NCBI GenBank assembly: GCA_023256555.1
Contig: JALRFB010000022.1
Coordinates: 1-9,737, forward strand
DNA from: Sediminibacterium sp.
GTDB lineage: Bacteria > Bacteroidota > Bacteroidia > Chitinophagales > Chitinophagaceae
DNA length: 9,737 nucleotides
Direction of reading: 5' to 3'
The notes beneath the pieces were generated by a model that made no database searches, was not told where the DNA came from, and was given only the letters and a program-made list of their open reading frames with translations. The translations under genes were made by a program, and so were the position numbers. Below are positions 7,553 to 9,737 of this stretch, one piece after another; position 1 is the first letter of the stretch; every line of letters starts with the position of its first letter.

Positions 7553-8440
7553 ATGAACTCTTTAAGTATAGTAATTGTAAGTTATCGATGTTGGCAAAGA
7601 TTGGATGCTTGTTTGAAAAGTATTCAATTACAATCACTAGACTTTGTAGAAGTAATAGTTGTAGACAACCATTCTAATGATGGTAAGATCCTAGCATTTA
7701 TGCAAGCACATCCCACTGTTCATTTTATCCAACAAGAGATCAATGGTGGATTTGCACAAGCCTGTAATAAAGGTGCAGCCATTGCAAAAGGCGAATGGAT
7801 TTTATTTTTAAACCCTGATACTATTTTAGAAGCAAATTCATTAGCTCCATTATTACAAAAAACAAATGCAGAACCAAATTGGAAATTAATTGGCATCAAA
7901 CAATTAGATGAGAAAGGAAGAGATACTTATCCATTTGGTTTGTTCTTGCAATGGTGGAATGTTTGGCCACCCATTAGAAGTATACAAAGACTGATTGGAG
8001 GAAAACAAATAGCTAAAAAAACATGGAGTAGTCTACCTGTAAGTTTTCCTGATTGGATATCTGGATCTTTTGTTTTGATACGTCAAGAAGATTTTAAAAC
8101 AATTGGTGGGTGGGATGAAAGATTCTGGATGTATTGTGAAGATATGGACCTAAGTAAAGCTGCAAGTAAACATGGATGGAAAAGAGTCATCTATAATGAA
8201 ATTAAATGCATCCATAGTCATGGCGGCTCTTCCAGAATCAATCATCAAGTAAAATCAATTACAAAGTCTGCTGTAATCATCTCTAATTTCAGGTATATTG
8301 ATAAACATTTTAGTATACCGGGGAAATGGATTGCCTATACAACTTTGTTTTTAATTACATTGATTGATATTCTAATTGCTTTGCCTTTTTCAAAAACAAA
8401 AAGATTAATGGTAAAAGAACTATTATACAATAGAAGATAA
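7553..8440 (+). CDS. Glycosyltransferase family 2 (WbbL/rhamnosyltransferase-like), membrane-associated
   Basis: 295 residues. An N-terminal GT-A fold is plain: SIVIVSYRCW (5-14), VIVVDNHSNDG (34-44, D38 for the nucleotide), NGGFAQACNKG (64-74) and LFLNPDT (84-90), where N-P-D stands in place of the DxD metal motif, as in many GT2 enzymes of this group. The acceptor half has DWISGSFVLIR (167-177), GGWDERFWMYCEDMDLS (185-201, E196-D197 near the likely base) and HSHGGSS (221-227). This order is that of COG1216-type enzymes that add rhamnose or similar sugars to surface-polysaccharide intermediates; the actual donor and acceptor cannot be read from sequence. A hydrophobic stretch (about 258-279) and a basic end (KTKRLMVKELLYNRR) suggest anchoring on the inner face of the membrane. 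It stands alone: divergent from the CCA-type gene and convergent with the YrdC gene. ATG start after an A-rich leader. Confidence 0.9.
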   Translation: MNSLSIVIVSYRCWQRLDACLKSIQLQSLDFVEVIVVDNHSNDGKILAFMQAHPTVHFIQQEINGGFAQACNKGAAIAKGEWILFLNPDTILEANSLAPLLQKTNAEPNWKLIGIKQLDEKGRDTYPFGLFLQWWNVWPPIRSIQRLIGGKQIAKKTWSSLPVSFPDWISGSFVLIRQEDFKTIGGWDERFWMYCEDMDLSKAASKHGWKRVIYNEIKCIHSHGGSSRINHQVKSITKSAVIISNFRYIDKHFSIPGKWIAYTTLFLITLIDILIALPFSKTKRLMVKELLYNRR

Positions 8441-9013
8441 TTATTTTCTTATCATTATCAATTGTCCATCTTCATTCCATTTTACTATAGAAGAGGGTTG
8501 TTGTATGGTAGTTTCTTCTTGACGATGTCGAACCGTATACTCTACCCCTTCAATAATATCCAAAGAAATATCTCTAAAACACAATGGTGTTGGATATCCA
8601 GAAATATTTGCAGAAGTGCTTACAATGGGTTTGCCAAATAATTGAATTAATTTATTGCAAAAAGGATCTTTGCAAATTCTTATAGCAATTGTTCCATCAT
8701 CAGCAATCAGATTTTTTGCTAATCCTTTCGCTTTTTCATAAATCACCGTTGTAGGCTTATGAATTCCTTTGATGTAATCAAAAATTTTAATGCTAGTTTG
8801 ATCCGTAAAATCCAAAATGGTCTGCTCTTCTGCTACTAAAACAATCAATGCTTTGGAATCGGCTCTTTTTTTTAATGCATAGATTTTCGAAACCGCATCT
8901 TCATTAGTTGCATCACATCCTATACCCCACACAGTATCAGTTGGGTATAAGATCAATCCCCCTTTTTGAAGGACATCCAAACTAGATTGCAGATCGTCTT
9001 CTAATAAAAACAT
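8441..9013 (-). CDS. tsaC: L-threonylcarbamoyladenylate synthase, TsaC/YrdC type
   Basis: 190 residues, one YrdC domain and no Sua5 C-terminal extension, so the short TsaC form. It makes threonylcarbamoyl-AMP from threonine, bicarbonate and ATP; the TsaD complex then passes the group to A37 of ANN-decoding tRNAs (t6A). Motifs: LILYPTDTVWGIGCDA (20-35), the basic KKRADSKALIVLV (48-60), HKPTTVIYE (85-93), IAIRICKDPFCNKLI (109-123), KPIVSTSANISG (128-139) and SSIVKW (174-179). The Ala after KKR, where many relatives have Pro, is to my knowledge common in Bacteroidota and not a defect. ATG start at 9013. The stop lies directly against that of the plus-strand glycosyltransferase with no base between, and 48 bases separate its start from the divergent dapD. 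A role as a general YrdC RNA-binding protein is possible but less likely. Confidence 0.93.
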   Translation of the reverse strand: MFLLEDDLQSSLDVLQKGGLILYPTDTVWGIGCDATNEDAVSKIYALKKRADSKALIVLVAEEQTILDFTDQTSIKIFDYIKGIHKPTTVIYEKAKGLAKNLIADDGTIAIRICKDPFCNKLIQLFGKPIVSTSANISGYPTPLCFRDISLDIIEGVEYTVRHRQEETTIQQPSSIVKWNEDGQLIMIRK

Positions 9014-9014
9014 A

Positions 9015-9045
9015 TTGCAAATTAAACATTCGAGACGTATTTTTG
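9015..9045 (+). promoter_or_regulatory. Strong Bacteroidota-type promoter for dapD
   Basis: TTG (9015-9017), 20 bases, then TATTTTTG (9038-9045) is an exact match to TTG-N19-21-TAnnTTTG. It ends 16 bases before the dapD ATG, implying a leader of about ten bases. It is the best promoter match I see in the window and begins right next to the tsaC start codon on the other strand. Confidence 0.62.
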
Positions 9046-9051
9046 CCCAAA
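9018..9051 (-). promoter_or_regulatory. Weak candidate promoter for tsaC, overlapping the dapD promoter
   Basis: On the minus strand TTTG (9051-9048) is followed after 22 bases by TTAATTTG (9025-9018), which differs from TAnnTTTG only at the second base; the spacing is slightly long. It ends four bases before the tsaC ATG, so the transcript would be nearly leaderless. It shares almost all of its DNA with the dapD promoter. Confidence 0.25.
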
Positions 9052-9061
9052 TTGAAAATAA

Positions 9062-9737
9062 ATGGAATTAAAAACGACCATCGAAGCCGCATGGCAAGAT
9101 AGAGGATTATTAAAAGACACAAAGTATAGTGATGCTGTTAGAGCAGTCATTGAAGAAGTAGATAAAGGCAGATTAAGAGTTGCCGAACCTCAGGGAGAAC
9201 AATGGGTAGTGAATGAATGGGTGAAACAAGCCATCTTAATGTATTTTGGTATACAACAAATGCAAACATGGGAAATTGCCCCTTTTGAGTTCCATGATAA
9301 AATGTTATTAAAATCAGGCTATGCTGCATTAGGTGTAAGAGCCGTGCCACATGCTATTGCAAGATATGGTGCTTACTTAGCAAAGAACGTAGTATTAATG
9401 CCTAGTTATGTAAATATTGGCGCTTATGTAGACGAAGGTACCATGGTGGACACATGGGCAACTGTTGGAAGTTGTGCTCAAATTGGCAAAGGTGTTCATT
9501 TAAGTGGTGGAGTGGGTATTGGTGGTGTATTAGAACCTTTACAAGCTAGTCCAGTAATCGTAGAAGATGGTTGTTTTATTGGAAGTAGATGTATAGTTGT
9601 AGAAGGCGTACACTTAGAAAAAGAAGTGGTATTAGGTGCAAATGTGGTGTTAACTAAAAGCACTAAAATCATTGATGTGAGTGGACCAAGCCCTATTGAA
9701 TATAAAGGTAGAGTTCCAGCAAGAAGTGTAGTGATTC
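9062..9737 (+). CDS. dapD: 2,3,4,5-tetrahydropyridine-2,6-dicarboxylate N-succinyltransferase (3' truncated)
   Basis: 225 codons and one extra base are visible from the ATG at 9062; the frame is open to the right edge, and about 50 C-terminal residues are missing relative to the ~274-residue E. coli protein. DapD succinylates tetrahydrodipicolinate using succinyl-CoA in the succinylase branch of diaminopimelate and lysine synthesis, in the cytoplasm. The N-terminal helical domain (MELKTTIEAAWQDRG) is followed by the left-handed beta-helix with its hexapeptide repeats. The core (112-160) has VLMPSYVNIGAYVDEGTMVD, TWATVGSCAQIG and HLSGGVGIGGVLEPLQAS, close to E. coli DapD as I recall it. The FIGSRCIVVEG strand (172-182) and YKGRVPARSVVI (214-225) also fit. 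It is preceded by an excellent promoter match and diverges from tsaC, so it is probably transcribed on its own or leads an operon beyond the window. Confidence 0.96.
   Translation, partial: MELKTTIEAAWQDRGLLKDTKYSDAVRAVIEEVDKGRLRVAEPQGEQWVVNEWVKQAILMYFGIQQMQTWEIAPFEFHDKMLLKSGYAALGVRAVPHAIARYGAYLAKNVVLMPSYVNIGAYVDEGTMVDTWATVGSCAQIGKGVHLSGGVGIGGVLEPLQASPVIVEDGCFIGSRCIVVEGVHLEKEVVLGANVVLTKSTKIIDVSGPSPIEYKGRVPARSVVI

Noticed and set aside
9147..9350. 67-codon minus-strand reading frame
   Set aside because: Antisense to dapD, whose plus-strand translation is strongly conserved.

Overview
The window looks like ordinary chromosomal DNA from a Bacteroidota bacterium, most likely of the Chitinophagaceae type. 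The evidence is low G+C, A-rich leaders without clear Shine-Dalgarno sites, several matches to the Bacteroidota promoter pattern TTG-N(~20)-TAnnTTTG, and Bacteroidota-style versions of the encoded proteins (for example the YrdC stretch KKRADSKA and a secreted M16 pair). The lineage is an inference; no rRNA or other decisive marker is present.

Layout: (1) Positions 1-932, plus strand: the 3' part of an outer-membrane beta-barrel protein, probably FadL/OmpP1/TodX-like, cut by the left edge. It ends at a strong bidirectional terminator (953-984). (2) Positions 1001-7479, minus strand, read right to left: a CCA-adding-type nucleotidyltransferase, a pRiA4b ORF-3-like protein with a very acidic tail, miaA, a zinc-type M16 peptidase and a catalytically degenerate M16 partner with an extra C-terminal LolA-like domain. 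(3) Positions 7553-8440, plus strand: a family 2 glycosyltransferase with a C-terminal membrane segment. (4) Positions 8441-9013, minus strand: a TsaC/YrdC-type threonylcarbamoyl-AMP synthase whose stop codon abuts that of the glycosyltransferase. (5) Position 9062 to the right edge, plus strand: dapD, cut by the window end and preceded by a very good promoter match. No stretch of 300 bases lacks a gene.

How the genes relate: three genes act on tRNA (3' CCA end, prenylation of A37, and the carbamoyl-threonine donor for t6A37). The tandem M16 genes look like one secreted heterodimeric protease: one subunit carries HxxEH and the other carries the Arg/Tyr pair, and each lacks what the other has. 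The LolA-like domain fused to the inactive subunit is the most distinctive feature. I see no CRISPR array, transposase, integrase, phage gene, toxin-antitoxin pair or defence system, and nothing I would call a wholly new system.
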